Notes: a model not told the origin generated them from the sequence alone. A stretch of DNA of 64,000 nucleotides from Yersinia enterocolitica subsp. enterocolitica (GCF_901472495.1 NZ_LR590469.1:744001-808000); one strand, 5' to 3'. Numbered from the stretch's first letter, positions 16,399 through 26,907 are shown. Program-made: numbers and translations.

Positions 16399-18060
16399 AT
16401 GATTAAGTGTAAATATATAATTATTTTATTGTTCAGTAATGTGGTTTGGGCGACGCAACCTGATGAGAGTAAAAGACCATTGAGCAATGGAACTACACAG
16501 CAATCTGACATTAGTGAATACCACCAACAGTTTTATAAGTCTGATAAATATTTTTTTCGTCTGATGGCTAAAGAAACTGATGATAGGGATTTCCCAGAGA
16601 AGAACTGTTTACCAATAACAGCGATTTTTCTACAAGGGCATACATTATTAACAACAAGAGAACTTGACAAATTAAACGACCTTATTAATTACTGTATCAG
16701 TAGCAATGATCTTAATACTTTAGCCAAGAAAATTACCAGGTTATATCTGGATAAAGGTTATTTAGCTGCCAGAGTGAGTTTTATTCCCTTAAATACTGCG
16801 GGGCAATTAGGGATCAATATCACCGAAGGGATAGTTGAAAAAATTGAAGGGGGGGACAGACAAGCTAACCCCTATTTCCTTTTCCCTAATATGCTTGATA
16901 AACCGCTAAATATTTCCGAGCTTGATCAGGGTATTGACCAAGCTAATCGACTGAGGTCGAATAAAGTCAGGGTGGATGTATTACCAGGTACTCTGACGGG
17001 GATGTCAACTATTAGAATTAATAATAATAATAATGCTAAACCCTGGAGCTTATGGGCTTCTATTGATAATTATGGTTATAAAAATTCTGATGAATGGCAG
17101 GCAAAAACAGTACTAACACTGGATAGTCCATTAGGTATCTCTGATCTGGTCAATATTAATTTCAATAAAACATTGGAAAACGGCAAGAGACGCTATAAGC
17201 ACAGTGCTGGTATTTACTACTCCGTCCCTTATGGCGCACTGACGCTCAGTGCTCTTGCTCATCATACAGAATATCGACGTTATGAGAAACTTACCTATAG
17301 GGTTGTTAATTTTAATGGTTATTCACAACAATATAATTTTCGCGCTGATTACACATTTCATCGTAATCAGAAAACGATCAATAGCATCAGTGGGCAGTTA
17401 GAACATAAACAAATTAATAACTATGTGTACGATACAAAAATAAATATTAACAGTCATAGGCTGAGCGCTATTGAATTAGCTATTAATCAATACCGTGTAA
17501 TCCCTAATGGTTCAATGAATGTTAACGTAAAAGTAAAAAGAGGGCTGCCCTGGTTTGCTGCTGATAAAATAAATGCAAGTAAACGCATACATTATGCCGA
17601 TGGGCAGTTCACTACTGCCAATGCAATGGTTAATTTTAATCGTAACTTTGTATTATTTAATTCTGTATACCAATTCAATCATGTGTTTGTCGGGCAATAC
17701 AGTAAAAATAAATCTCCTGGCGCGGAGTGGATAAATTTGACCGAGCGTAATGCCATTCGAGGTTTTAGTCGCAGTTCACAATCTGCGAATAACGGCTGGT
17801 ATGTGAAAAATACTTTATCCCGCGATCTTTCTGTAGATAATGTACTGCTTACTCCCCGTGTAGGTATTGACGCCGGGCAGGTATTAAAACATGAAAATAA
17901 ACAAGGTTGGCAAAGTAATAGCGGCATAAGTACAGGTATTACAGTGCGTTACCAAAAAATATTATTTGATCTGGAGGCTAGCCGCGGTTGGTGGATTTCA
18001 GACAGTAATAAACAAAACGAACCGATACAGTTGTTAGGTCGGATTTCTTATACATTCTAA
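16399..18060 (+). CDS. Two-partner secretion outer-membrane transporter (TpsB, ShlB/FhaC type)
   Basis: A 553-aa beta-barrel precursor. A signal peptide (MIKCKYIIILLFSNVVWA) is followed by a linker, POTRA-like domains at roughly residues 65-200 (CLPITAIFLQGHTLL, GYLAARVSFIPLN, NITEGIVEKIEGG) and a C-terminal barrel ending in RISYTF. The loop-6 motif RNAIRGF, equivalent to VRGY of FhaC, is near residue 453. It exports, and in ShlB-type systems may activate, the large protein encoded next. ATG 16399 is preferred to GTG 16390. A seven-base G-run is at 16849-16855. Confidence 0.88.
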   Translation: MIKCKYIIILLFSNVVWATQPDESKRPLSNGTTQQSDISEYHQQFYKSDKYFFRLMAKETDDRDFPEKNCLPITAIFLQGHTLLTTRELDKLNDLINYCISSNDLNTLAKKITRLYLDKGYLAARVSFIPLNTAGQLGINITEGIVEKIEGGDRQANPYFLFPNMLDKPLNISELDQGIDQANRLRSNKVRVDVLPGTLTGMSTIRINNNNNAKPWSLWASIDNYGYKNSDEWQAKTVLTLDSPLGISDLVNINFNKTLENGKRRYKHSAGIYYSVPYGALTLSALAHHTEYRRYEKLTYRVVNFNGYSQQYNFRADYTFHRNQKTINSISGQLEHKQINNYVYDTKININSHRLSAIELAINQYRVIPNGSMNVNVKVKRGLPWFAADKINASKRIHYADGQFTTANAMVNFNRNFVLFNSVYQFNHVFVGQYSKNKSPGAEWINLTERNAIRGFSRSSQSANNGWYVKNTLSRDLSVDNVLLTPRVGIDAGQVLKHENKQGWQSNSGISTGITVRYQKILFDLEASRGWWISDSNKQNEPIQLLGRISYTF

Positions 18061-18243
18061 TTTATACCTTGACACTTAAAATGTCAGAGTGATTAGTTGG
18101 TACTTGAGTAAATCTATTTGGATTAATAATCTTTATTTTAAGATCTGGTGTAATGCTGTTAAAAAATCGCTTGCTACCTACAACGCTAATTTATTTGGAT
18201 TATATTCCTATTCAAACTAAATATATTTAATAAGGATGTTTTG

Positions 18244-21200
18244 ATGAGAAAAAATAAATTCAAACTTTCTCCTGCGGGAAAGTTAACCACACTATTGTCA
18301 TTGATTCTTACACCAGCGACAATGGCTTATGCTGCTGGAATAGAAGCCGCTGGAGATAGCGCACATCGGCCCGAAATATCTTCGACTATTTATGATGTTC
18401 CGCTAATTAACATTGTAGCTCCTTCAGTTGTAGGGTTATCCCATAATCAATATCAAGAGTTTAATGTTGATCAACGTGGAGTTATATTTAATAATTCACA
18501 ATTTAAAGTATTTGAAGGAATGATATCAGCTAGAGCTAACCCGAATTTAACCGGAAACCCAGCTAGCGTCATTTTAAATGAAGTGGTAGGGAGTAATACA
18601 TCAACATTAAATGGTCATCAACAAATTATTGGTATGCCAGCAGATTATATTTTAGTGAATGCAAATGGTGTTATTTGTAATGGCTGTAGTTTTGCTCCAG
18701 GATTTGAAAATGTCACATTGGCGGTAGGGGCTGCGGTTATCGATGATGGTAAAGTACTCAGTATGTCGACCAAGGGTAGCTCTGCGATATTGAACATTGA
18801 GAATACGGATAAAAATACTCATGTAGCTGATGTCCTGACACTTATCGCCCCGGTCATTAATGTTGATGGCGATGTTCTTGTTAAAGACAAGTTATCATTT
18901 ATTGTCGGTCAAAATGAGGTTGGGATTGATACCGGGCGGTTACTAAAATCAAACTTGAGTGATAGTCTGGTAAAAACCATCGATGGTTATTATTTGGGGA
19001 GCATTGCCGCTAATCGTATTAATATAATAGATACACGTAAAGACAATAATGTTAATTTATTTAGCCATGTGTTCGGGCAGGAGTTAATTAATGTGGATGC
19101 CAAAGGAACCGTGCGTTTAAGAAGCATGGGTAAAGAAACTCAGCGACTCAGTGGGGCGGAAAATATTATCTTATCGGGTAATAATCTTGATATTACCCGA
19201 ACATTGGCCGCCGATGAAAAAGAAAGATTCAATATTCGTTCAGATAATTACATTGATAATGCCGATATTTCAGGCGGAAACATTCAACTATTAGCCAGTA
19301 ATAATATTGATTTGGCAGCAGTTTATATTAAAAGCAGTGACAATGTTTATATGTCGGCAGATAAAATCAATATTGATGGAGACCTGATAGAACGTTCTGA
19401 TGTTGTATTAGAATATGAACCCAAGAAGCAATTCTTTGGCGTAGTAGGCACAAAACAGTCAACCAAATTAGAGAAAAATATACCCTCTTATAGCACTGTT
19501 TCTAGTTATGGGGATATTAAATTAAATGGAAGAGAGAAAATAAACTTGAAAGGGGTTGTAATTCATTCAGATAAAAATATGACATTATTTTCACAAGGCG
19601 ATATTCACTTGAATGGTATGGCTGGAATAGATAAGGAAATAAATCGTATTGAATATTCGCACTGGGGTGATGATGCGAAAACTGGCCATGATAATTATGA
19701 TATACTCAAAGAAACTTTTAAACCGCTTCATATTAGATCAAATGGCGATATAAACATAGAGTCTAAAAAAACGATTTATTCTCATGGTGCACAAATATGG
19801 GCAGAGGGTGGGCTATCAATAGAGGGTCAGAATGGGGTGTATATTGGTGTGGCAAATATGCTTGAATCGCGAGTAGATCGGTTGGATTATACTCAGCATT
19901 TAGGTATTGCCGGCTCAGAAAAGGATAATAAAGACCAGTACCATTACATTGCTAATCAATCAGAATTGACAGGTAATTCAGTTTATGTCAATTCCGGTAA
20001 AGATATAGAGATTCGTGGCAGTACTATAAAGGCATTAAATAAAGGAATTTTATCAGCTAAAGGTGATCTGACCATTAATGGTATGCTTAATAAACGTAGT
20101 TTTACTCGAGATAAGAAAACCGGCGTGATATTTGATATTACCGGCAGTAGCCAGGCGGTAGATAATAAGTATGAAAAATTTATTGATAGCAAATTACAGT
20201 CGGGTGGCACCCTTGATTTGCACAGCGGTAAAAATACTTATATCGATGGCAGTCAAGTCAACGCAGGTGGAGCTTTGAACATCAGCTCTAATGGTAAAGT
20301 TAATGTACAGGCTGCTCGCCAACAACAGAAAATAGATGAGGAAAAAACCCGTCTCAGTCTGGAGTGGTTTGCAAAAGAATCAGGTGATAAACAGTATCGT
20401 GCCGGTTTTCTGGTTAAGCATCAAAAAGACAGTGAAAATAGTCAGCTAACTGAAAATCAGATTGCTACCCTGGAGGGGGGGGATATTAATATCCAGGCAG
20501 ACGATAATGTTACTTTCTTTGGCACCGCTATAAATACCACCGAGGGGGATTTTAAATTAAAAACATCTAAAAATGTGGGTTTCTTTACAGCGAAAAATCG
20601 TGCGGTGATCAATAAAAATCGGGTTGAAAACAGTGGCGGATTCTATTATACCGCAGGGATAGATAAATTTGGCAGTGGTGCGCAATACACGCATATCGAC
20701 AGCGAAAGTCATAGTGATATTGAAAATAATCTTGTGGTAAAAACTAATATCAACGGCAACCTTAATATTGATGCAGACGGTGATATCACTCAGCAGGGGG
20801 CACAGCATCAAGTTGCTAAGAATTATTATACCCGAGCAGTTAATATCAATAATATGGCAAGTCATAATGTTGACATTTCAAATAATAAGAAATTACAAGT
20901 TGATGCTGGATTTGGTTTTAATATTAATTACAAAGGATTTACCCGGCCAATAGAGAAAGCAATAAATAATCCGACCAATGCACTTGATATTATTGGCGGT
21001 GTGGGTAGCCAGAAAGGCGTTACCGACCCCAACTTAGGGGTAGATATTACCGCATCAGGTAGTAATACCAAGACCTCTAATAATAATTTGCTCGCTCTGG
21101 TGACGTCCATCAAGGCACAAGATATTAAGGTTGAAGCCACAAAAGATGTGCTGGATGAAGGCACGCAATATCAGGCTAAGGATGGAGTAATGAAATTGAG

Positions 21201-23121
21201 TGCAGCGCGTCATTTCAGTCGTGCGGCGGTCAATAGCAAAGAAGAGACCTCCCAGCAAGAAAAGGGTGAGGCGAGTGTTCGTGTCTCAACCACGACTGGT
21301 AAAGATATAAAGGTGGCTTTAGCTGCCAAAGCTGAAACCAGTCAGGGAGACAGCTACACTGAACAGATGTTATTCCCTAATATTAAAGCTAAGCAAGGCA
21401 TTAATATTCGAACCTTGGGCGATGCCTATTACTATGCCACGCAAATTAATGGTGGAGAAGGGAATGTTGATATTAAGGCGGGTAATAATCTGTATTTTGA
21501 CCAGGTTCAAGATAGCACACGTAGCAGTAATATAAAAACTTCAGATAACGGAAAACTGAGTGTCGGTATGTCGAAATCCTCAGATAGTAGTAAGAATTTT
21601 CGTCTGGCAGGGGGCGGTGAGCATCAAGAAGGGGAGAGTAATAGCACGAATGCCGGAATCAGTAAAATAACCACACGAGGCGATCTACGGCTTGAGGCGG
21701 GAGCCGAGCTTACTATGAAAGGTGTTCAGGTCGGCAGTGAGGATGCCCGGTTAGCTGACGTTCATTTAGTGGCGCAAGGTAAAGTTAATATGCTGGCATC
21801 AGTGTCTGGGAGTGTCGATATTAATGATAAAGCTTTTGCTGATTTTCGTTTAGGGGGCAAGAAAACCCATTCTGGAAGCAATTCATCCAATGAAGGTTTT
21901 ATTGGCGGTGGCGGTGGGTACGATAAAGTGAATCAGTCTATTTCTGATCGTCAGGGAGGGGAGATTTATAGCCGTAAAACTGTTTCTATTCAGTCAGGCA
22001 GCAACAGCAATCAAGCCATTCACATGGAAGGTCAACAGATTAACGCCGCCATAGTGGATATTAAAACGCCTAATGGTGGGGTGTTTTTCGAATCTGCGCG
22101 TAGTGAATTACCTAAGGAAAATTGGAATTTCGGGGCTAATTTGGACTTAGTACTGAAACGGACTTCGGGTGAAAGTGGCGGTGTCAGTAAAAGCCATTAT
22201 GCGGGTAGTGGTGCAAAAGTGATGGTGGGTATGCAAGATGTCATTAAGCATCAAAATACGCGTATTATTGAAGCTGATAAATTCATTCTGAACACCCACA
22301 AAGATACGGTAATGAAAGGTGCACGTGTTGATACTGACAAGGCAGAGATTATTGTGGGTGGTGATCTACATATCGAGAGTCTTAAAAGTAAAGAAGATAG
22401 CGTTAAAGTGGATGTTGAATTTGCTCTGAGTCATACCAATGATAAAGGCAGTAGTGTAGTCTCTAAAATATCGAAAATCGGTACCAAAAGATTTGAGAAA
22501 GATATTAAAAATGCATTAAATTCAGGTATTAAAAAAAGTGAGTTGATGTATAACCAAAAATCATCGCCAAAAGATACCATGGGGGGAGTTAGTTTTAATA
22601 AAGAAAACAATAACGTACAACTGCCAACATTGTCTTCTGAAACTCAATCTCGTAATTTTGCCGATAAAACGGCCCGTTTTATGGGAGACAAATTTAAAGG
22701 GGCAATAACTGACCCTGCGGGTATACAAGGTCGGGCGAAGCTAGATGTTCAAATCGTGAATAATGATGCGGTTGCTGAGCAATCCGGTATTTTTGGTCTG
22801 AGCGATGTCGTGATTGCGGTGAAAGGAGCGACTAAACTGCATGGCGCACAAATAAGTAGTCGGTATCAAACGGTCACCCGAGATATTAATGGACTGGAGT
22901 TGAGCAATATTAATAATAGTTATCACCAAGGTGGCGGTGGCTTTAATCTTTCGCCGACCGCATTGGGGATGGCGACTGGTGTCGGAAGTGATGCAATAGC
23001 AGGTAAAACCCCCTTTATTTATAATCCCCATAACAGCTCACATGAGGATAAATCTGTAGGCGGAATTGTGGATCACAAAATTTATACCGAGGATGGTTCT
23101 GAATTGCCAAAAACCAACTAA
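18244..23121 (+). CDS. Large two-partner secretion exoprotein (TpsA, ShlA-like haemolysin/haemagglutinin)
   Basis: A 1625-aa protein with a signal peptide (cleavage near AMAYAAG, about residue 29). A TPS secretion domain spans roughly 40-300 and includes NPNL (99-102) and the variant NANGVICNGC with a Cys pair at 145 and 148, typical of the cytolysin branch. The rest is a long beta-helix with haemagglutinin-type repeats (IRGSTI, LSAKGDLTI, LDLHSGKNTYIDGSQVNAGG). No VENN motif or polymorphic C-terminal toxin block was found, and no immunity-like gene follows, arguing against CdiA. Haemolysis or adhesion is inference. An eight-base G-run is at 20475-20482. ATG 18244 is chosen; TTG lies just before. 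Confidence 0.85.
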   Translation: MRKNKFKLSPAGKLTTLLSLILTPATMAYAAGIEAAGDSAHRPEISSTIYDVPLINIVAPSVVGLSHNQYQEFNVDQRGVIFNNSQFKVFEGMISARANPNLTGNPASVILNEVVGSNTSTLNGHQQIIGMPADYILVNANGVICNGCSFAPGFENVTLAVGAAVIDDGKVLSMSTKGSSAILNIENTDKNTHVADVLTLIAPVINVDGDVLVKDKLSFIVGQNEVGIDTGRLLKSNLSDSLVKTIDGYYLGSIAANRINIIDTRKDNNVNLFSHVFGQELINVDAKGTVRLRSMGKETQRLSGAENIILSGNNLDITRTLAADEKERFNIRSDNYIDNADISGGNIQLLASNNIDLAAVYIKSSDNVYMSADKINIDGDLIERSDVVLEYEPKKQFFGVVGTKQSTKLEKNIPSYSTVSSYGDIKLNGREKINLKGVVIHSDKNMTLFSQGDIHLNGMAGIDKEINRIEYSHWGDDAKTGHDNYDILKETFKPLHIRSNGDINIESKKTIYSHGAQIWAEGGLSIEGQNGVYIGVANMLESRVDRLDYTQHLGIAGSEKDNKDQYHYIANQSELTGNSVYVNSGKDIEIRGSTIKALNKGILSAKGDLTINGMLNKRSFTRDKKTGVIFDITGSSQAVDNKYEKFIDSKLQSGGTLDLHSGKNTYIDGSQVNAGGALNISSNGKVNVQAARQQQKIDEEKTRLSLEWFAKESGDKQYRAGFLVKHQKDSENSQLTENQIATLEGGDINIQADDNVTFFGTAINTTEGDFKLKTSKNVGFFTAKNRAVINKNRVENSGGFYYTAGIDKFGSGAQYTHIDSESHSDIENNLVVKTNINGNLNIDADGDITQQGAQHQVAKNYYTRAVNINNMASHNVDISNNKKLQVDAGFGFNINYKGFTRPIEKAINNPTNALDIIGGVGSQKGVTDPNLGVDITASGSNTKTSNNNLLALVTSIKAQDIKVEATKDVLDEGTQYQAKDGVMKLSAARHFSRAAVNSKEETSQQEKGEASVRVSTTTGKDIKVALAAKAETSQGDSYTEQMLFPNIKAKQGINIRTLGDAYYYATQINGGEGNVDIKAGNNLYFDQVQDSTRSSNIKTSDNGKLSVGMSKSSDSSKNFRLAGGGEHQEGESNSTNAGISKITTRGDLRLEAGAELTMKGVQVGSEDARLADVHLVAQGKVNMLASVSGSVDINDKAFADFRLGGKKTHSGSNSSNEGFIGGGGGYDKVNQSISDRQGGEIYSRKTVSIQSGSNSNQAIHMEGQQINAAIVDIKTPNGGVFFESARSELPKENWNFGANLDLVLKRTSGESGGVSKSHYAGSGAKVMVGMQDVIKHQNTRIIEADKFILNTHKDTVMKGARVDTDKAEIIVGGDLHIESLKSKEDSVKVDVEFALSHTNDKGSSVVSKISKIGTKRFEKDIKNALNSGIKKSELMYNQKSSPKDTMGGVSFNKENNNVQLPTLSSETQSRNFADKTARFMGDKFKGAITDPAGIQGRAKLDVQIVNNDAVAEQSGIFGLSDVVIAVKGATKLHGAQISSRYQTVTRDINGLELSNINNSYHQGGGGFNLSPTALGMATGVGSDAIAGKTPFIYNPHNSSHEDKSVGGIVDHKIYTEDGSELPKTN

Positions 23122-23151
23122 GGGCAGGTTTTTTGAGTATTGACCATTTCT

Positions 23152-23175
23152 AAGGCCCCGAGGGGCCTTTTTTAC
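23152..23175. terminator. Bidirectional terminator between tpsA-type gene and argS
   Basis: AAGGCCCC / GGGGCCTT around 23152-23169 with T residues on the plus side and partly on the minus side. The genes converge here. Confidence 0.85.
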
Positions 23176-23178
23176 GGA

Positions 23179-24909
23179 CTACATCCGTTCAACCGTTTGA
23201 ATACCTAAAGTATCCAGCCCTTGTTTCAGGGTTTTTGCTGTTAGCATGGCCAGTTTCAGGCGGCTCTGACGGCTCTCTTCGCTATCCGCATTCAGGATTT
23301 GGCAATGCTCATAGAAGCTGGAGAACAGACCAGCCAGGTCATACAGATAAGAACACATCACATGCGGTGTCCCTTCACGGGCCACGGTAGTGATGACCTC
23401 TTCAAACTGCAACAAGCGGGTAGCCAGTGCAGCTTCGCGGTCTTCTGTAATCACTAACGGCAAGGTCAGGTTACTTTCATCAATACCAGCGCGCTTAAAT
23501 ACTGAAACCACACGGGTATAGGCATATTGCATGTAAGGCGCAGTATTACCATCCAGTGCCAGCATGTTATCCCAGTCAAAGATATAGTCAGTGGTACGGC
23601 TTTTTGACAGGTCGGCATACTTCACGGCACCAATACCCACAGCTTCAACCACTTGCTTGAGTTCATCCGCAGGCATATCTGGGTTTTTCTCGGCAATCAG
23701 CTTACCCGCACGCTCGATGGCTTCATCCAGCAAATCGGAAAGTTTGACTGTACCGCCGGAGCGGGTTTTAAATGGTTTGCCATCTTTGCCCAGCATCATG
23801 CCAAACATATGATGCTCTAATGGAACAGATTCTGGCACATAACCGGCTTTACGCACGATAGTCCAGGCCTGCATCAGATGCTGGTGCTGGCGACTGTCGA
23901 TGTAATACAACACGCGGTCTGCACCTAGTGTTTCGTAACGGTATTTGGCACAGGCGATGTCGGTGGTGGTGTAGAGATAGCCACCATCTTTTTTCTGGAT
24001 AATGACGCCCATAGGTTCGCCATCTTTATTTTTGTATTCATCCAGATAGACAACGGTTGCACCTTCGCTTTCCACTGCCAGCCCTTTGGCTTTCAGGTCA
24101 GCCACAATCTCAGGCAACATGGTGTTATACAGGCTTTCACCCATCACATCGTCTTTGGTCAGGGTGACATTCAGGCGGTCGTAAGCAATCTGGTTCTGCG
24201 CCATGGTGATATCCACCAATTTACGCCACATCTGACGGCAATATTCGTCACCGCTTTGCAGTTTCACCACATAAGCGCGGGCACGCTTGGCAAATTCTTC
24301 ATCTTCATCATAGGTTTTCTTGGCTTGCTGATAGAAAAGCTCCAAATCCGATAAGCCCATGTCGCTGGCATTTTCGTTTTGCATTTTTTCCAGATAAGCA
24401 ATCAGCATACCGAACTGGGTGCCCCAGTCGCCGACGTGGTTGGCACGAATAACATTGTGGCCGAGAAACTCTAAAGTCCGTACCGCTGCATCACCGATGA
24501 TGGTCGAACGCAAGTGACCAACATGCATCTGTTTAGCCACATTAGGCGCAGAGTAGTCAACCACAATGGTTTGTGGCTCAACTGGCTGAACGCCCAGTTT
24601 AGGGGCTTTCAGCGCTTCTTCTACCTTGCTGGCAACCCATTGACGATCAAGGAAGATATTGATAAAGCCGGGGCCTGCAATTTCGACTTTGCTGGCAATA
24701 CCGTCAAGATCGAGCAGTTCAATGACTTTTTCTGCCAGTTGTCGGGGCTGCATGCCAAGTTTTTTGGCAATGGCCATCACACCGTTAGCTTGATAATCGC
24801 CAAATTGAGCTTTGGCAGATTGGCGAACCTGAGGTTCGCTGCCTGCTGGAGCACCTGCTGCAATCAGCGCCTGGCTGACTTTATCTGAGAGAAGAGCCTG
24901 AATATTCAC
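23179..24909 (-). CDS. argS: Arginyl-tRNA synthetase
   Basis: A 576-aa class I synthetase charging tRNA-Arg. The HIGH motif is HVGH in SAPNVAKQMHVGHLRST (about residues 120-136). The second signature is the relaxed form found in E. coli ArgRS (GKPFKTRSGGTVKL), and the anticodon-binding C-terminus ends in LGIQTVERM. Length and start match the E. coli enzyme (577 aa). It is convergent with the secretion locus, so the latter was probably inserted beside a conserved housekeeping gene. Confidence 0.97.
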   Translation of the reverse strand: MNIQALLSDKVSQALIAAGAPAGSEPQVRQSAKAQFGDYQANGVMAIAKKLGMQPRQLAEKVIELLDLDGIASKVEIAGPGFINIFLDRQWVASKVEEALKAPKLGVQPVEPQTIVVDYSAPNVAKQMHVGHLRSTIIGDAAVRTLEFLGHNVIRANHVGDWGTQFGMLIAYLEKMQNENASDMGLSDLELFYQQAKKTYDEDEEFAKRARAYVVKLQSGDEYCRQMWRKLVDITMAQNQIAYDRLNVTLTKDDVMGESLYNTMLPEIVADLKAKGLAVESEGATVVYLDEYKNKDGEPMGVIIQKKDGGYLYTTTDIACAKYRYETLGADRVLYYIDSRQHQHLMQAWTIVRKAGYVPESVPLEHHMFGMMLGKDGKPFKTRSGGTVKLSDLLDEAIERAGKLIAEKNPDMPADELKQVVEAVGIGAVKYADLSKSRTTDYIFDWDNMLALDGNTAPYMQYAYTRVVSVFKRAGIDESNLTLPLVITEDREAALATRLLQFEEVITTVAREGTPHVMCSYLYDLAGLFSSFYEHCQILNADSEESRQSRLKLAMLTAKTLKQGLDTLGIQTVERM

Positions 24910-25129
24910 CGGGTTACCTTAATTACGCACAAAAAACATATTAATGACGCACACGAGCATCTCTGTGCCAGTTAATTCAAACGGGGCCAAAAAAACTGTC
25001 ACGCCAGCAGCGGGAAGGTTTGGCTGAGCGTGAGTCACAAGCTGGCAGGATTTATACCATATTTGGCCCCCGACGTCAGCATCAGGCCAGTGGTTACTGT
25101 CATAAATGGAATAGCGGATTTTGTGTGTG

Positions 25130-25197
25130 TATACCCTGGATAATTCGAGTGAGCGAGAGCCGCCAACGCACATGTAGCTTGAAGTATGACGGGTATA
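25130..25197. repeat. ERIC element, short (about 68 bp) form
   Basis: Starts TATACCCTGGATAATTCGAG and ends AGTATGACGGGTATA, the inverted ends of ERIC repeats, with the central part deleted. It lies between argS and yecM. Confidence 0.9.
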
Positions 25198-25279
25198 GAT
25201 TAAATATGGCTGATTAGAACTAATAACTGTAGATTATGGCCGCTTCAATACCGGAAATAACAGTTAACAGGAGAATAAA

Positions 25280-25840
25280 ATGAGCAGCCTGAAAGATATC
25301 GTCGAATTATCGGACTTATTAACAGACTTGCCCTATTTTGCACAAAAGCTGGTTGTTTTCGCGGCTAAATTAAATCTGGATTTGACGCAATTCAGTGCTG
25401 ACCATATTTCATTGCGGTGTCACCAAACACAAACGGCACAACGCTGGCGCAGTGGTTTACAGCAATGTGGCAATTTGATGTCCGAAACACAAATTAATGG
25501 CCGAGCTATTTGCCTGTTCGATTTAACGCCGCCACTTGTTGTTGGGCCATGGCAAATAGATTGCGTGGAATTACCTTATCCGGGGAAAACATATTATCCC
25601 CATGAAGGGTGGGAACATGTTGAATTGGTGCTACCGGGTGACCCACAAACCTTGATGCAGCGGGCACGCGCCTTATTACCGACTACCCTGCCAGAGGGGG
25701 TTACGACTAAGTTTAGTTCTCCACAAGGCGAGCATGAGCGCTTGGCTAATCCAACATTTGCAGTGAGTGATGGTGAGATAACCATTAAGTTTCACCCTTA
25801 TACTTTGCGACAAATTGTGGATAGTGAGCGCAATGGCTAA
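25280..25840 (+). CDS. yecM: YecM family protein (VOC-like fold)
   Basis: A 186-aa protein matching E. coli YecM through TADHISLRCHQ-like (here SADHISLRCHQ), PYPGKTYYPHEGWEHVELVLPGDP and the C-terminal TIKFHPYTL. The fold resembles isomerases and oxygenases with metal sites, and the conserved His and Glu residues suit metal binding. The substrate is unknown. AACAGGAG lies just before the ATG. The order argS-yecM-cutC is conserved with E. coli. Confidence 0.9.
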   Translation: MSSLKDIVELSDLLTDLPYFAQKLVVFAAKLNLDLTQFSADHISLRCHQTQTAQRWRSGLQQCGNLMSETQINGRAICLFDLTPPLVVGPWQIDCVELPYPGKTYYPHEGWEHVELVLPGDPQTLMQRARALLPTTLPEGVTTKFSSPQGEHERLANPTFAVSDGEITIKFHPYTLRQIVDSERNG

Positions 25841-26081
25841 CGTCTATGGGTTATTTATTTCGATACCGACTATCACTTATGGTTATCACTGTGACTGGCG
25901 TCTACTCATGGAATCAAAATGAGTGCCATAGTAAATGCTTCAGTGTGCTTGATTAACGCTTTTTTAGTGTGAGACATTATTTAGCCTGTTATTTAGTCGA
26001 TTAACTATTAAGCCGATATTTATATGCTGAGAAGTCATAGGGTATTACTGCCGCAGTGGCATCCGTCAAACGGGGGAGAGA

Positions 26082-26846
26082 ATGACTAAATTGGAAATTT
26101 GTTGCTATAGCGTGGATTGCGCGCAAATAGCAGAAAAGGCAGGAGCCGACCGGATTGAATTATGCTGCGGTCAGTCCGAAGGGGGATTAACGCCGAGTAT
26201 CGGTGCATTAATGCAGGCCAGAGAGACGGTTACCATTCCCGTGCATCCTATCGTCCGCCCGCGTGGGGGGGATTTTTGCTACAGCGACAATGATTTCGCC
26301 ATCATTAAAAATGATATTGCCAGAATCCGTGATATGGGGTTTGCCGGGGTGGTCGTGGGCGTGCTGGATATTGATGGTCACATTGATATGCGCCGGATGC
26401 GAGAAATTATGTCTGTTAGTGGTTCATTGGCGGTCACTTTCCATCGGGCATTTGATATGTGTCAGAACCCAATGATTGCGTTACAGCAATTAGCGGATCT
26501 GAATGTGGCGCGAATTTTAACCTCAGGTCAGCAACAGAATGCTGAGTTGGGGCTGGCATTATTGAAAGATTTAGTTGCCGCCACTCAGGGTCAAGGACCG
26601 ATTATCATGGCCGGGGCGGGGGTTCGTCTCACGAATATGCAGAAATTTATTGATGCCGGTATTCGGGAGCTTCACAGCTCTGCTGGCAGAACTGTGCCGT
26701 CAACGATGAAATACCGCAAAGCGGGTGTGACAATGTGCGCCGACAGTGATGTCGATGAGTTTGCTCATTATTGTGTAGACGGTGAAGTAGTTGAAGCCAT
26801 GAAAAGTTTGTTGGTGATGGGCGCGCCGTTACCGCAATCTGCTTAG
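26082..26846 (+). CDS. cutC: CutC family protein
   Basis: A 254-aa TIM-barrel protein once linked to copper tolerance. Blocks EICCYSVDCA, ADRIELC, PIVRPRGGDFCY, TFHRAFDM and RILTSG are all present. In E. coli the copper phenotype is due to the MicL small RNA made from the cutC 3' end. I could not find a convincing sigma-E promoter inside this gene, so I do not call MicL, although a strong terminator follows. Confidence 0.93.
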   Translation: MTKLEICCYSVDCAQIAEKAGADRIELCCGQSEGGLTPSIGALMQARETVTIPVHPIVRPRGGDFCYSDNDFAIIKNDIARIRDMGFAGVVVGVLDIDGHIDMRRMREIMSVSGSLAVTFHRAFDMCQNPMIALQQLADLNVARILTSGQQQNAELGLALLKDLVAATQGQGPIIMAGAGVRLTNMQKFIDAGIRELHSSAGRTVPSTMKYRKAGVTMCADSDVDEFAHYCVDGEVVEAMKSLLVMGAPLPQSA

Positions 26847-26879
26847 ATTTGCGCATTTGCAGTGATAAAGTTGTCAATA

Positions 26880-26907
26880 CCCCGGCCAATCAGACCGGGG
26901 TTTTTTT
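26880..26907 (+). terminator. cutC terminator
   Basis: CCCCGG / CCGGGG (26880-26885 and 26895-26900) followed by seven T. It abuts the cmoB stop codon on the other strand. Confidence 0.85.

Noticed and set aside
18244..23121. Contact-dependent inhibition toxin (CdiA) reading of the exoprotein
   Set aside because: No VENN-like motif, no distinct C-terminal toxin domain and no small immunity gene downstream; argS follows immediately in the opposite direction.
26400..26907. MicL small RNA from the cutC 3' end
   Set aside because: A strong terminator is present, but no convincing sigma-E promoter could be seen inside cutC; the call would rest on synteny only.
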